DNA of 64,000 bases from contig NZ_AP027922.1 of the NCBI RefSeq assembly GCF_030296835.1, forward strand, positions 744,001-808,000. Direction: 5' to 3'. The DNA is from Pseudoalteromonas sp. MM1 (GTDB lineage Bacteria; Pseudomonadota; Gammaproteobacteria; Enterobacterales; Alteromonadaceae). The translations under genes and the position numbers were made by a program. Of this stretch, positions 31,939-42,514 are shown piece after piece (position 1 is the first letter of the stretch; each line of letters starts with the position of its first letter). The notes under the pieces are model-generated. The model ran no database searches and was not told the origin of the DNA. It saw only the letters and a program-made list of their open reading frames with translations.

Positions 31939-32556
31939 ATGGATTTTTTAACACAAACCTTAAGTGGTTTTACAGCAATGTCGCATTGGGAATATATTGC
32001 GGTAGGGTTGTCTATTGTTTATTTATTACTGGCAATAAAAGAGAGCCTATGGTGCTGGCCTGCCGCTTTTTTTAGCACGCTTATTTACACCATAATGTAC
32101 TGGAATGGCGCGCTACTTATGGAGTCGCTACTCAATTTTTATTACATGTATATGGCTGTATTTGGCTGGATGGTATGGCGCAAAGGCAAAGCAGACAATA
32201 TTAGTATTACCTCATGGTCTACACAACGCCACGCCATTCTTATAGGTGCAACGAGCTTAGCGGCCATTATTATTGGCTATGTAATGCAAAACTACACCCA
32301 TGCCGATTTTGCCTACCTAGATAGCTTTACAACCTGTTTTGCGGTGGTAACTACGTATTTGGTTGCTAAAAAGGTACTCGAAAACTGGCTATATTGGATT
32401 GTTATTGATGCAGCCTCTATGTATTTATATTACGAAAAAGGCTATTACCCAACGCTCGCGCTATTTATTTTCTACACTATTATGGCCGCGTGGGGATTTA
32501 AAACCTGGTACGAAGAGTACGAGCAAAGCCAAGCTAAGCCATTAGCGCAATTATAA
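31939..32556 (+). CDS. PnuC-family vitamin transporter (nicotinamide riboside or thiamine)
   Basis: A 205-residue inner-membrane protein of about seven short membrane segments with PnuC signatures (ESLWCWPAAFFSTLIYTIMYWNGALLMESLLNFYYMYMAVFGWMVW, then NWLYWIVIDAASMYLYYEKGYY). PnuC members carry nicotinamide riboside; the PnuT subgroup carries thiamine. The YkoF-like gene before it and the kinase after it (3-base gap) favour thiamine, but substrate is an inference. Confidence 0.85.
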   Translation: MDFLTQTLSGFTAMSHWEYIAVGLSIVYLLLAIKESLWCWPAAFFSTLIYTIMYWNGALLMESLLNFYYMYMAVFGWMVWRKGKADNISITSWSTQRHAILIGATSLAAIIIGYVMQNYTHADFAYLDSFTTCFAVVTTYLVAKKVLENWLYWIVIDAASMYLYYEKGYYPTLALFIFYTIMAAWGFKTWYEEYEQSQAKPLAQL

Positions 32557-32559
32557 CGT

Positions 32560-33366
32560 ATGCACCGTAATCCACATATTGCCGCGTTATGTAGTAAGTT
32601 TGTGGCACCTGAGCAGGTGCTACAAACCACTAAATTAGTGAATGGTTTAAGTAACGACAATTACCTCATAAAAACCGCACAGCAAGACTACTTATTGAAA
32701 TGCTACAAATCGCATTGGCCTAAAATAGGGCTACAGGCCCAAACTGCACTTAGCCAGCATAACGTTTGCCCTAAACCCATTTGGCTCGATAAGAACAACA
32801 GACGAGCTGCATTTCGCTATATTTGTGGTGATATTGCTACTAATACCTACAGCATCGACTTGGTTGAAAAATTGGCACGCGTTCATAGTTATCCGCTAGC
32901 TACACAGCCTATGGATATTGCAAAAGAGCTTGTGTATTACGCTAATAGCGACATATATCAACAGCACAGCCGCGTAATTAAGGATACGCAAAACGCCATC
33001 AGTGACATGCCCTACAACAGTGGCTTTTGTCATAACGATTTAGTTAAAGATAACCTAATAGTAAATACAAGTGGCATGTATTTGATTGACTTTGAATATG
33101 CGCAAACAAACGACGTATATTTTGATTTAGCAGCACTTGCGGTCAGCTTAGAGCTAAATGCGCACGCAGAGCAGACTTTGCTTGAGCAATATAGCACCCA
33201 GCAAGCAGTACCCACTGAGTTTTATTGCTCTTATGACAAGCTACGTTACTTTAAAGTGGTGTTTTTGGTGTTGTGTATAGGGTGGTATGAGCAGCGCGAC
33301 ATAAATAATAAGGCAAGCACATTACGCGCGCAGCTAAATAAGTTATTAAGCGAGATAAAAGCTTAA
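32560..33366 (+). CDS. APH/choline-kinase-fold phosphotransferase (ThiK-like)
   Basis: A 268-residue kinase-fold protein. It has the N-lobe (TKLVNGLSNDNYLIKTAQQDYLLKCYK), the catalytic loop FCHNDLVKDNLIV and the metal-binding YLIDFEYAQTNDVYFDLAAL, as in aminoglycoside phosphotransferase, choline kinase and thiamine kinase. With the YkoF-like and PnuC-type genes upstream, a kinase that traps an imported vitamin such as thiamine is most plausible. A choline or nucleoside substrate is not excluded. Confidence 0.75.
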   Translation: MHRNPHIAALCSKFVAPEQVLQTTKLVNGLSNDNYLIKTAQQDYLLKCYKSHWPKIGLQAQTALSQHNVCPKPIWLDKNNRRAAFRYICGDIATNTYSIDLVEKLARVHSYPLATQPMDIAKELVYYANSDIYQQHSRVIKDTQNAISDMPYNSGFCHNDLVKDNLIVNTSGMYLIDFEYAQTNDVYFDLAALAVSLELNAHAEQTLLEQYSTQQAVPTEFYCSYDKLRYFKVVFLVLCIGWYEQRDINNKASTLRAQLNKLLSEIKA

Positions 33367-33545
33367 AGCCCGCCAAAACGCGCAGCAAGCTCTTTGTACT
33401 TTGCTACTTCGTCAGCATCAAATTGGGGTTCACCGTTTTCATCTTCAGACTTGGCAATAAGCAAGCTCTCACGAGCAAGGCGTTTTACCCGCTCGGCTTT
33501 TACACCTAAAAACTCAGCCACTTGCTCAGTCGACATTAAACTCAT
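33363..33545 (-). CDS. Small MerR/excisionase-like helix-turn-helix protein
   Basis: Start chosen at 33545 (MSLMSTEQVAEFLGV), because GAGGAT lies just upstream; a longer frame to 33575 has no such site. The 60-residue product has an HTH of excisionase/MerR type (MSTEQVAEFLGVKAERVKRLARESLLIAKSE) and an acidic tail. The stop overlaps the 3' end of the phosphotransferase gene by 4 bases, convergently. Function is unknown; it may be a small chromosomal regulator and not a phage remnant, since no phage genes are near. Confidence 0.7.
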   Translation of the reverse strand: MSLMSTEQVAEFLGVKAERVKRLARESLLIAKSEDENGEPQFDADEVAKYKELAARFGGL

Positions 33546-33779
33546 AATTACATCCTCTATATAATCCGTAAGCATTTAGAATATGTTGCCAAACGGTTAC
33601 TATTTTTTTATCGAATACCAATAAATAGCTTGTTTTTGGCAAGTTGTGAAGTGTTTTATCAAAAACAGTTTGATTTATAGGCATATAACTCAATGATGCT
33701 GGTATTTATTTAAAGATCTCTTTATTATTGCCAGTGCTAAAACATTGATATCGCGAGTTAGTGTTTTAGCAACAAATGT

Positions 33780-33854
33780 GCTCTTGTGGTGAAATGGATA
33801 TCACGTGGCCCTCCGGAGGCTAAGTTCTAGGTTCGATTCCTAGCAAGAGCGCCA
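33780..33854 (+). tRNA. tRNA-Arg (CCG)
   Basis: A 75-base cloverleaf: acceptor GCTCTTG/CAAGAGC, discriminator G, encoded CCA, anticodon loop CTCCGGA giving anticodon CCG, and T-loop TTCGATT. It is a single gene with no tRNA neighbours. Confidence 0.96.
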
Positions 33855-34003
33855 TTTGCTTTTATGTGTGTACCTGTCTACCGATAACCTCATTTACTCA
33901 TCCTTTATAGTTATATAGTATTGCTTGCAACTCAAAAAGTAGACTTTTAGGGTTAAATAATGCTATTTAATAGGCATATTTAATTGTAGAAAACGCTTCT
34001 GCT

Positions 34004-35233
34004 ATGCTCATCGCGTTACCCATTTCAGAGCTCACCCCAGGTATGTTTGTTGACAGTGTTACCAAACAGCATGAAGGGCTCAACAGTATAAAAATAAAAA
34101 CCAGTGGCTTAGTGCGAAACCAAGCAATTATAAAACGCTTAGTAACCGAAGGCGTTTTAGAGCTGCTTATCGACTTTACCAAGGGCGATGCCGCCATACC
34201 CGATAAGTACAAACCTAAGAAGAGTACAGCATCACAAAAGCCCATAACTTCAAGTAGTAAAACAAAGCCCCCCGCGGTAAAACCTGCAATTACCCTTGAA
34301 CAAGAATTTGCTAAAGCTAGCATTAGTTTTGAGCAGCACAATCGTAAACTGCAAGCTTTGTATGGCGATGTAACCACAGGGTTGTCGGTTAATTTAAAGG
34401 TGATTGATGAAATGGCTAACGATATAGTCAGTTCGGTATTTAGAAATACCAGCGCAATGACCATTTTAACTCGCGTAAAAGACAAACATAGTTACAATTG
34501 GCGCCATATGGTTAACTGCGCTATTTTCACTGCTGTGTTTGCTAAGTATTTAGGGTACAAAGAAGAAGCCGTACAGCAGCTTGCTATGGGCGCGTTACTT
34601 CACGATTTAGGTCAAGCTAAACTCCCGCAGGGGATTATTTCTAGGCCAAGTAAACTCACAGGCAGCGAAATGGATATTATTAAGCGCCATGTGGCTCAAG
34701 GTTTAGGCTTGGTTAAAGGTGAAAAAGGCATAACCCCGCTTATACTCGACATGATAGTTAACCATCATGAACGTTTAGATGGCTCAGGCTATCCGCGTGG
34801 TATTACAGCTGAAAAGCTTAGCCGCCCAGCGCGCATTATGGCGATTGTTGATGTGTACGATGCGTTAACAGCCGACAGGCCACATCAAGAAGGGGATGAA
34901 CCCATAAATGCGCTGCGTTATTTGTTAGCCCATAAAGAGCTGTTTGATGCAGAGCTGGTGCAACACTTTATTAAATGTTTAGGCGTTCACCCTGTAGGCA
35001 CTATTGTTAAACTAACCAATGAGCGATTAGCGCTAGTACTTGAAGGCAACAAATTAAATCCTATCAAGCCTAAAGTTAAGCTATTTTATAATGCTAAGCA
35101 TGGGCACCACGTTACCCCTAAAGACTTAGATTTAAATGAGTCTGATCAAAGTATTAAAATAGTGTCGAGTATCAAGCCACTTGACTATCAAATTAATTTG
35201 GCTCGTTTGTTAAAAGAGCATTTGTTGAACTAG
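34004..35233 (+). CDS. HD-GYP domain cyclic-di-GMP phosphodiesterase with DUF3391 N-terminus
   Basis: A 409-residue cytoplasmic protein. Residues about 1-125 match DUF3391 (ISELTPGMFVDSVTKQHEGLNSIKIKTSGLVRNQAIIKRLVTEGV). An HD-GYP domain follows, with HD (GALLHDLGQAKLP), a His-His-Glu and GYP segment (VNHHERLDGSGYPRGI) and DVYDALTADRPHQ. The full metal-binding set suggests an active enzyme hydrolysing c-di-GMP. There is no membrane segment or receiver. Its 3' end overlaps a convergent membrane-protein gene by 41 bases. Confidence 0.88.
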   Translation: MLIALPISELTPGMFVDSVTKQHEGLNSIKIKTSGLVRNQAIIKRLVTEGVLELLIDFTKGDAAIPDKYKPKKSTASQKPITSSSKTKPPAVKPAITLEQEFAKASISFEQHNRKLQALYGDVTTGLSVNLKVIDEMANDIVSSVFRNTSAMTILTRVKDKHSYNWRHMVNCAIFTAVFAKYLGYKEEAVQQLAMGALLHDLGQAKLPQGIISRPSKLTGSEMDIIKRHVAQGLGLVKGEKGITPLILDMIVNHHERLDGSGYPRGITAEKLSRPARIMAIVDVYDALTADRPHQEGDEPINALRYLLAHKELFDAELVQHFIKCLGVHPVGTIVKLTNERLALVLEGNKLNPIKPKVKLFYNAKHGHHVTPKDLDLNESDQSIKIVSSIKPLDYQINLARLLKEHLLN

Positions 35234-35516
35234 CATTTTTACAACGCTTAAGTTTTTTGCGCCTAGCAGAAATATAAGCACCTAAAAAGCAGCTAGCCAT
35301 TAACGTAAGCCATAGCAAAGTACCCAGCTCGACATGCAGTGCAAAACAACAAAAAGTTAAAGATACCAGCGCATTGATCATAGCCCCCAGCCAATAATGA
35401 TTTACAGGGTTATCACATTGCCCAGCTTGAGTGCAGGCACAATAATTTGCTTTATAAAAACAAAACACACTGGCGCCGCAAAAAGTCAGCCCCGCCATAA
35501 TAAGTAAAATGATCAC
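35193..35516 (-). CDS. Small cysteine-rich membrane protein
   Basis: A 107-residue protein with three or four hydrophobic segments (MIILLIMAGLTFCGASVFCFY, WLGAMINALVSLTFCCFAL, LLWLTLMASCFLGAYI), a CACTQAGQCDN loop and a basic Lys/Arg tail. I do not recognise the family. It has no close neighbour on its strand and overlaps the HD-GYP gene convergently. Hydrophobic patterning with a sensible topology favours a real gene. Confidence 0.6.
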   Translation of the reverse strand: MIILLIMAGLTFCGASVFCFYKANYCACTQAGQCDNPVNHYWLGAMINALVSLTFCCFALHVELGTLLWLTLMASCFLGAYISARRKKLKRCKNASSTNALLTNEPN

Positions 35517-35799
35517 ACTTTTTAGCTTCCTTGGTGATTTTGCAATGAGTTTAAAATGCAGCTAATTACAAGTCAATCTAAATGATAATTAATTACAATT
35601 AGAGTATAAACTCTAATAACATATTTCTCATCCGATGAGTTTTAAATAGTTGTTAAATCATCGTTAAAAAACGTGTTTTTTGCTGTTTTTTGACGCTTTG
35701 TTACAGTTTTTTATAAAAAATTAAGGTAGTGTAGCCAAGTTTAAAATCCTAATAACAACACATAGATACCCAAACAGCAGTTTGGTTAAGGACTTAACA

Positions 35800-37068
35800 A
35801 TGAAATTTACTAAAACTCTAATCGCAGCTTCGCTTGCGTTAGTATCTGCAGATACATTTGCTGCTGCGTTTCAGTTAGCTGAGCAAAACGCATCAGGCCT
35901 TGGCCGCGCATACGCCGGTGAAGCATCTATCGCTGACGACGCGTCAGTTGTTGCTCGTAACCCAGCTTTAATGACGCTTTTTAAAGATAAGCAATTAAGT
36001 GTTGCAGCTATCGGTGTAGTACCAGATGTAAGCATTGAAGGTGAGTCTACTAACAACGGTATAGACCCAAGTGCGTTAGATGACGATAGCATTGCGCCAA
36101 GCGCTGTGGTACCAGCAGCTTACTTTACTATGCCTTACAACGATAAAGTATCGGTAGGTTTTGGTGCGTTTTCTAATTTTGGTTTATCTACAGAATTTAA
36201 CGATGACTACGTAGCGGGCCAAATTGCTGGTGAAACAGAAATTTTGACCGTTAACTTTAATGCAAGCGTTGCATACAAAGTAACAGAGCAATTTAGCTTT
36301 GGTGTTGGCTTAAACTATATTTATGCTGATGCAACGGTAATTCGTAAAGTAGGCGCTAATGCAAGTGGTATTGATTTTGGTGCAGATGCAGTAAACCTTC
36401 AAGGTGATGACACCGGCCTAGGCTTAAATGTGGGCTTAATGTACCAATTAGACGAAAACAGCCGCTTTGGTTTTAACTACCGCAGCGAAACAGATATTAC
36501 ATTTGAAGGTGACTTCTCTAATGATTTACCAGTAGCTGCAGGCGGCACTGGCGGTGCAAAACTACCGGGCTCTGTAGAGCTGACTTTACCTGCTATTGCT
36601 GAATTTTCTGGCTCACACCAGCTAGATGAAAAACTAGGCGTTCACTACAGTGTATTATGGACAGGCTGGAGCAGTTTTGAATCGTTAGAAGCGCAAGTAA
36701 CAGCGCCTACTGGCGACAAGTTTGTTGCATTTGAAAAGCAAGAACAGTTTGATGATGCATTCCGTTACTCTATCGGTGCTGATTACCAATACAACGAAGA
36801 CTTACTTCTTCGTGCAGGTGTAGCGTTTGATGAGTCGCCAGTATCACAAACGCATCTTTCTATCTCTATCCCAGATACAGATCGCTTTTGGTTCTCGGTA
36901 GGTGGTAACTACGCAATCGATACGCAATCAAATGTTGATTTAGGTGTAAGTGTTGTTCGTGGTAAAACACAGAACTTTACTGAAACTGATGATTCAGGCA
37001 GCCAATGGGGCTTTGAGTCAAAAGGCCATGCTGTTGTAATTGGTGCTCAGTACAACTACAAATTTTAA
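35800..37068 (+). CDS. FadL-family outer-membrane transporter
   Basis: Start chosen at 35800 (MKFTKTLIAASLALVSADTFAAAF), with AAGGA at 35788-35792; the frame is open slightly earlier. The 422-residue product has a signal peptide of about 23 residues, then the FadL hatch (AFQLAEQNASGLGRAYAGEASIADDASVVARNPALMTLF, with the typical NPA). A 14-strand beta-barrel with many alternating strands follows, ending in aromatic KF. FadL proteins import long-chain fatty acids or other hydrophobic compounds across the outer membrane. It is monocistronic, with a strong terminator. Confidence 0.92.
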   Translation: MKFTKTLIAASLALVSADTFAAAFQLAEQNASGLGRAYAGEASIADDASVVARNPALMTLFKDKQLSVAAIGVVPDVSIEGESTNNGIDPSALDDDSIAPSAVVPAAYFTMPYNDKVSVGFGAFSNFGLSTEFNDDYVAGQIAGETEILTVNFNASVAYKVTEQFSFGVGLNYIYADATVIRKVGANASGIDFGADAVNLQGDDTGLGLNVGLMYQLDENSRFGFNYRSETDITFEGDFSNDLPVAAGGTGGAKLPGSVELTLPAIAEFSGSHQLDEKLGVHYSVLWTGWSSFESLEAQVTAPTGDKFVAFEKQEQFDDAFRYSIGADYQYNEDLLLRAGVAFDESPVSQTHLSISIPDTDRFWFSVGGNYAIDTQSNVDLGVSVVRGKTQNFTETDDSGSQWGFESKGHAVVIGAQYNYKF

Positions 37069-37101
37069 TGTAGTTATGCCTTGTGGTTAATCGCAAGGCA
37101 C

Positions 37102-37138
37102 AAAAAAGCCGCTCACTTTAACAGTGAGCGGCTTTTTT
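37102..37138. terminator. Bidirectional terminator between fadL homologue and valS
   Basis: AAAAAAGCCGCTCACT and AGTGAGCGGCTTTTTT form a long, perfect, symmetrical hairpin with A and T runs on either side, so it serves both converging genes. Confidence 0.95.
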
Positions 37139-37179
37139 AATACCTATTAAATAGTGTTAATAGGTATTCTTATGAAAGC

Positions 37180-40032
37180 TTATAAGCTTTCTATTTTAGT
37201 TTTTTGCTCAAGTAGCTTGGTTTTAGCATCAGTGAATTCAGCTAATTTAGCATTTTCTTTTGCAAGTACGGCTTCAGGTGCGTTATTTACAAACTTTTCG
37301 TTTGCTAGTTTATTTTGCACTTGGGCTAGGCCTTTTTCTGCTTTTTCGAGTTGCTTGTTAATACGAGCAAGCTCGGCTTCAACATCAATTAAGCCCGCCA
37401 TAGGGATCATAATTTCAAGGTTGCCAACATAAGAGGTTGCACATGCGGGTGCGTCGTCTTTGTTTTCAAGCAGGGTGAAAGATTCAAGTTTAGCAAGCGA
37501 GGCAATAAATGACTCGTTCTCGTTAATACGGCGCACGTCATCACTTGATGCATTAGCCAGCAACACGTTAAGTGGCTTACTTGGGCTAATATCCATCTCA
37601 CCACGAATAACACGGATTGCTAAAATGAATTGCTTAACCCACTCTAAGTCATCCATCGCTTGTGCATCAACGTTTGCTTCATTATAAACAGGGAAGCCCT
37701 GTACCATAATACTGGTGCCTGTTGTTTCAAGCCCTGCAAGTGGTGCAACGCGCTGCCAAATAGTTTCGGTAATGTATGGCATCATTGGGTGCATTAAGCG
37801 CAGTAGGCTCTCAAGTACGGTAATTAGCGTATTACGCGTACCGCGTTGCTGTGCTTCATTGCCTTTAAATAATACCGGCTTAGTGAGCTCTAAGTACCAG
37901 TCACAGAACTGGTTCCAAGTGAATTCGTAAAGTGTATTAGCCGCTAAATCAAAGCGGTAGTTATCAAGGTGTTCGGTGTACGTTTTAACTGTTGCTTCAA
38001 ATTGACCTAATATCCAGCGATCAGCTAACGAGAGCTCTTTTTCAGCATCGTTGAAGCCACAATCTTGCTCTTCTGTGTTCATCAATACGTAACGGCTCGC
38101 GTTCCATAGTTTATTACAGAAGTTACGGTAACCTTCAAGACGGTTCATATCCCAGTTTATATCACGACCGGTTGATGCCATTGCTGCAAGGGTAAAGCGA
38201 AGCGCATCGGTACCGTGTGCTTCAATACCATTTGCGAAAACCTTACGTGTGTCTTTTTCAATTTTAGCGGCAAGTTTAGGCTGCATCATGTTGCCAGTAC
38301 GTTTTTGTACTAAATCTTCAAGCTCAATGCCGTCAATCATGTCCAGTGGGTCAAGTACGTTACCTTTTGACTTAGACATTTTATCGCCGTTATCGTCACG
38401 TATCAGGCCCGTTACATACACGGTTTTAAATGGTACTTGTGGTTTACCGTTTTCGTCTTTTATAAAGTGCAGCGTCATCATAATCATGCGCGCAACCCAG
38501 AAGAAAATAATATCAAAACCCGTTACCAACACGTCAGACGGGTGGAAGGTTTTTAAATCATCCGTGTTTTCTGGCCAACCTTGGGTTGAAAAAGTCCAAA
38601 GCGCTGACGAGAACCAGGTATCAAGTACGTCTTCGTCTTGGCTTAGTGCTACGCTATCTGCAATATTATTGTCGCGGCGAACTTCGGCTTCATCGCGGCC
38701 AACGTATACGTTGCCTTCGCTGTCGTACCAAGCTGGAATACGGTGACCCCACCAAAGCTGGCGTGAAATACACCAATCTTGTACGTCGTTCATCCACGAG
38801 AAGTACATGTTCTCGTACTGTTTAGGTACAAATTGAATGTCGCCGTTTTTAACTGCATCTTTTGCAGGTTCAGCAAGTGGCGCAACACGTACATACCATT
38901 GGTCGGTAAGTAGTGGCTCAATGACCACACCAGAGCGGTCGCCGTAAGGAACAGTAAGGCCATGATCTTCAATTTTTTCTAAAAGCCCAAGCTCTTCAAA
39001 TTCGGCCACAATAGCTTTACGTGCGTCAAAGCGGTCAAGGCCATGTAAACGCTCAGGAATTGGCGCATCAAACGCAAGCTCTTTACCGTCAAAGGTGTAT
39101 GTTTCACCTTGGCTAAGAATAGCTGCGTTTTTATCGAAAATATTGATCATTGGCATTTTATGACGCTTGCCAACTTCGTTATCGTTAAAATCATGCGCAG
39201 GGGTTATTTTTACACAACCTGTGCCTTTGTCTTTATCGGCATGTTCATCGGCAACAATTGTGATACGACGGTTTACTATAGGCAGTAAAATCTCTTTACC
39301 GATTAGGTCCTGGTAGCGCTCGTCGTCTGGGTTTACTGCAACACCTGAATCACCTAGCATGGTTTCTGGACGAGTTGTTGCTACAACAATGTAGTCTTTG
39401 CCGTCTTGTGTTTTAACGCCATCAGCTAGTGGGTAACGTAGGTTCCACATGTGGCCTTGTTTTTCTTTGTTTTCAACTTCAAGGTCAGAAATAGCCGTGT
39501 GTAGTTTTGGATCCCAGTTTACTAGGCGCTTACCACGGTAAATTAGGTTTTCTTTGTGCAGACGAACAAATACTTCTTTAACCGCTTCAGATAAGCCATC
39601 GTCCATCGTAAAGCGTTCACGGTCCCAATCAACCGATGCACCAAGGCGACGAAGCTGCTTAGTAATTGTGCCGCCCGATTCGTTTTTCCATTCCCAAATT
39701 TTATTAATAAAATCTTCGCGGCCTAAATCGTGACGTGTTTTACCTTCTTCTGCATGCAGTTTACGCTCAACCAACATTTGCGTTGCAATACCTGCATGGT
39801 CAGTACCTACTTGCCATAATGTGTTGTTACCTTGCATACGCTTAAAACGCGTTAGGGTATCCATTATTGTATCTTGGAAGGCGTGGCCCATGTGTAAGCT
39901 ACCGGTGACATTTGGCGGCGGGATCATAATTGAATATGGGGTGCCTTGGCCAGATGGCTTAAAGTAGCCTTTTTGTTCCCAGTCTTGGTATAGCGACTGT
40001 TCAATATCTTGCGGATTGTAGGTTTTATCCAT
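37180..40032 (-). CDS. valS: Valyl-tRNA synthetase
   Basis: A 950-residue class I synthetase. HIGH motif [14 protein letters not shown], a CP1 editing domain, KMSKS motif [14 protein letters not shown], anticodon-binding domain and the C-terminal tRNA-binding coiled coil ([36 protein letters not shown]). Length is typical of the bacterial enzyme. It lies 54 bases downstream of holC on the same strand, the usual pepA-holC-valS order. Confidence 0.98.
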   Translation of the reverse strand: MDKTYNPQDIEQSLYQDWEQKGYFKPSGQGTPYSIMIPPPNVTGSLHMGHAFQDTIMDTLTRFKRMQGNNTLWQVGTDHAGIATQMLVERKLHAEEGKTRHDLGREDFINKIWEWKNESGGTITKQLRRLGASVDWDRERFTMDDGLSEAVKEVFVRLHKENLIYRGKRLVNWDPKLHTAISDLEVENKEKQGHMWNLRYPLADGVKTQDGKDYIVVATTRPETMLGDSGVAVNPDDERYQDLIGKEILLPIVNRRITIVADEHADKDKGTGCVKITPAHDFNDNEVGKRHKMPMINIFDKNAAILSQGETYTFDGKELAFDAPIPERLHGLDRFDARKAIVAEFEELGLLEKIEDHGLTVPYGDRSGVVIEPLLTDQWYVRVAPLAEPAKDAVKNGDIQFVPKQYENMYFSWMNDVQDWCISRQLWWGHRIPAWYDSEGNVYVGRDEAEVRRDNNIADSVALSQDEDVLDTWFSSALWTFSTQGWPENTDDLKTFHPSDVLVTGFDIIFFWVARMIMMTLHFIKDENGKPQVPFKTVYVTGLIRDDNGDKMSKSKGNVLDPLDMIDGIELEDLVQKRTGNMMQPKLAAKIEKDTRKVFANGIEAHGTDALRFTLAAMASTGRDINWDMNRLEGYRNFCNKLWNASRYVLMNTEEQDCGFNDAEKELSLADRWILGQFEATVKTYTEHLDNYRFDLAANTLYEFTWNQFCDWYLELTKPVLFKGNEAQQRGTRNTLITVLESLLRLMHPMMPYITETIWQRVAPLAGLETTGTSIMVQGFPVYNEANVDAQAMDDLEWVKQFILAIRVIRGEMDISPSKPLNVLLANASSDDVRRINENESFIASLAKLESFTLLENKDDAPACATSYVGNLEIMIPMAGLIDVEAELARINKQLEKAEKGLAQVQNKLANEKFVNNAPEAVLAKENAKLAEFTDAKTKLLEQKTKIESL

Positions 40033-40086
40033 TACACAGAACCTTAAATAAGTACTTAAATTAGTTGGTTAGCTTTGCCTATGTGG

Positions 40087-40533
40087 CTAGCTATTAATCT
40101 CTTGCGTGCTGATATTGGCACCAAGTTGGCGCAGCTTTTTAAAGCGCTCACGAGCGGCTTGCTTAGCTACAGACTCTACTGGTACAAAATCAAAAACTTG
40201 GCTAAAACGCCTAATAAAATCAGGCAGGTTATTAGCTAAGTTAATTAAAACGTTACGTTTGCCAACAGGAGGCGTGGTGCCTATTTCTACTGGTGCGCCG
40301 GCTTTAGGGCCTTCGCCTTGCAGGTTATGCGGCACAAAACTGTCGGGATCAAATGCCCAAATGGTTTCGTCAATGGCATAGGCGGTGTGCTCGTTATCAA
40401 CAAAAATAAACACACGATTCCCTAATCGATACTGCTCTGCGGCAATTTGAGCTGCTAAAGCAAAATGATCATCAGCCTTCGCTTTAGACTCATCTGGTTG
40501 CTTTAGAACGAAAAATTGGGCATTGATGTTCAT
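40087..40533 (-). CDS. holC: DNA polymerase III subunit chi
   Basis: Start is set at 40533 (MNINAQFFVLKQ), because the chi fold normally begins within a few residues of the first strand; in-frame ATGs at 40551 and 40569 are possible, and none has a strong ribosome site. The 148-residue product shows the chi pattern (AAEQYRLGNRVFIFVDNEHTAYAIDETIWAFDPDSFVPHNL, then VLINLANNLPDFIRRFSQVFDFV). Chi links the clamp loader to SSB. The pepA-holC-valS neighbourhood confirms it. Confidence 0.92.
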   Translation of the reverse strand: MNINAQFFVLKQPDESKAKADDHFALAAQIAAEQYRLGNRVFIFVDNEHTAYAIDETIWAFDPDSFVPHNLQGEGPKAGAPVEIGTTPPVGKRNVLINLANNLPDFIRRFSQVFDFVPVESVAKQAARERFKKLRQLGANISTQEINS

Positions 40534-40649
40534 TGTATCGGGGTTTCCCATGACATTGAATGTGTACATAGTTGATACACATAAATTAAGAGGCCGATTT
40601 TGCCATATAACGGGGTTTGCTTCAATTAATACACAGATAATTACAGCAA

Positions 40650-40673
40650 TAAAAAAGGCGCCAAACGGCGCCT
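40650..40673 (-). terminator. Terminator after pepA
   Basis: On the minus strand, AAGGCGCC and GGCGCCTT form a perfect GC-rich stem around a four-base loop, followed by T residues. It lies between the pepA stop and holC, so pepA and holC need separate promoters or readthrough. Confidence 0.88.
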
Positions 40674-40694
40674 TAATACAAGCTTTGTAAGTTA

Positions 40695-42206
40695 TTAATC
40701 GTGCGCGGCTTCGCTAACGCCAGCGCGGTTTAATAAATACTGAGTAAGCATAGGAACAGGGCGGCCCGTTGCGCCTTTTTTAGCGCCACTGCGCCACGCG
40801 GTACCGGCTACATCTAAATGAGCCCAGTTATACTTTTTAGTAAACTTAGATAAAAAACACGCTGCGGTAATAGTACCTGCAGAGCGCCCACCTAAGTTTG
40901 TAAAATCGGCAAATGGGCTATCTAGTTGATCTTGATAGTCATCCCACAGCGGTAACTGCCATGCACGGTCGCCGCTTTGCTCAGACGCTTTTAATAAGTC
41001 ATGCGCAAGTGGGTTATGGTTTGATAGTAAACCTGTAGCATGTGCACCAAGAGCAACAATACATGCGCCTGTAAGTGTTGCAACGTCAATCACTGTATCT
41101 GGGTCAAAGCGCTCAACATAAGTGAGTGCATCACACAATACTAAGCGGCCTTCTGCATCAGTATTAAGTACTTCAACGGTTTGCCCCGACATGGTTGTTA
41201 AAATATCACCTGGGCGATACGCGTTAGAGCTTGGCATGTTTTCACAGCCGGCTAACACACCAATCACGTTAATAGGTAGCTGCATTTGTGCTAATGCACG
41301 CATAGCGCCAATAACACCAGCAGCGCCACCCATGTCGTATTTCATTTCATCCATGGCTTCGCCAGGTTTGAGTGAAATACCGCCTGAGTCAAACGTTAAA
41401 CCTTTACCTACCAGTACAATTTGGGCTTGGTCATCGGCTGCACCTTTGTAGTTAATAATCGACATTACCGACTCGTTATCACTACCACGACCAACCGCTA
41501 AGTACGAGTTCATACCTAGTTCGGCCATTTTTTCTTCGCCAATAATGTCAACGGTGATATTGTCAAAATTGTTAGCTAGCTCTTGCGCTTGTTCGCCTAA
41601 ATAAGCAGGATTACAAATGTTAGGTGGCATGTTGGCTACGTCTTTACATAGCTTACTTCCTGCGGCAATGGCTAAACCATGCTCAATAGCGCTTTCACCA
41701 ATGGTTAGCTCGCGACGCGTTGGTACGTTAAACACAATTTTACGAAGTGGACGACGAGGGTCTACTTTTTTGCTTTTTAGCTGGTTAAATGTGTATAGGC
41801 AATCTTGTGTTGTTTCTACCGCTTGGCGAACCTTCCAGTAGGTATCACGACCTTTAACATGTTGCTCGGTTAAAAAGCACACCGCTTCCATTGAGCCTGT
41901 TTCGTTTAAGGTATTAATTGTTTTAGAAATTATTTGCTTATATTGCTTATCATCAAGCTCGCGCTCTTTACCACAGCCAACAAGCAATACGCGCTCGCTT
42001 AAAACGTTAGGTACATGATGCAATAATAAAACTTGCCCCGGCTTACCTTCTAAATCGCCACGGCGTAGTAAATTTGAGATATAACCATCGCTGATTTTAT
42101 CGAGTTGTTCACCAATGGGGGATAACCTACGTGGTTCGTAAACGCCAACGACGATACACGCGCTACGTTGTTTTTCTGGGCTACCACTTTTTACGTTAAA
42201 TTCCAT
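40695..42206 (-). CDS. pepA: Leucyl aminopeptidase (cytosol aminopeptidase) PepA
   Basis: A 503-residue M17 enzyme. It has the N-terminal macro-like domain and the catalytic domain with metal ligands ([32 protein letters not shown]) and [14 protein letters not shown]. It hydrolyses N-terminal residues of peptides; in E. coli it also binds DNA at cer sites and at carAB. CAGGAG precedes the start. It is divergent from lptF. Confidence 0.97.
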   Translation of the reverse strand: MEFNVKSGSPEKQRSACIVVGVYEPRRLSPIGEQLDKISDGYISNLLRRGDLEGKPGQVLLLHHVPNVLSERVLLVGCGKERELDDKQYKQIISKTINTLNETGSMEAVCFLTEQHVKGRDTYWKVRQAVETTQDCLYTFNQLKSKKVDPRRPLRKIVFNVPTRRELTIGESAIEHGLAIAAGSKLCKDVANMPPNICNPAYLGEQAQELANNFDNITVDIIGEEKMAELGMNSYLAVGRGSDNESVMSIINYKGAADDQAQIVLVGKGLTFDSGGISLKPGEAMDEMKYDMGGAAGVIGAMRALAQMQLPINVIGVLAGCENMPSSNAYRPGDILTTMSGQTVEVLNTDAEGRLVLCDALTYVERFDPDTVIDVATLTGACIVALGAHATGLLSNHNPLAHDLLKASEQSGDRAWQLPLWDDYQDQLDSPFADFTNLGGRSAGTITAACFLSKFTKKYNWAHLDVAGTAWRSGAKKGATGRPVPMLTQYLLNRAGVSEAAHD

Positions 42207-42514
42207 TGTTACTCCTGGTTGTGAGTCATATACGTTATTAATAGGGGCTAAAAAAATAAAATCTAGTCTTAGCTACGTAACTTATGTAGGGATAATCTTA
42301 ATTTTAGCTGATTTTTTCTGACTCTTACTGTGTAATTGAACTTTATATGTTTAAGGGCTACTAATGCAACAATATATCGTGCACTTAGGTAGGATAATTA
42401 ATTTTGTTAGCTTATAATAACGACTTATTTACCAGATAAAACTGAGTAAAATAGCTACTTTATTATCAAATTATCACTATTGTTGTGAAATTCTATGTTT
42501 AACAGGGGCGAGCA
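42207..42514. other. Divergent pepA / lptF intergenic region
   Basis: About 308 bases of AT-rich sequence carrying the upstream regions of both genes. A pepA ribosome site (CAGGAGT on the minus strand) and an lptF one (AGGGGCG at 42504-42510) are clear. No single -35/-10 pair stands out, and no gene was seen. Confidence 0.55.

Noticed and set aside
33363..33545. Phage excisionase
   Set aside because: The fold is excisionase-like, but no integrase, attachment site or phage genes are nearby.
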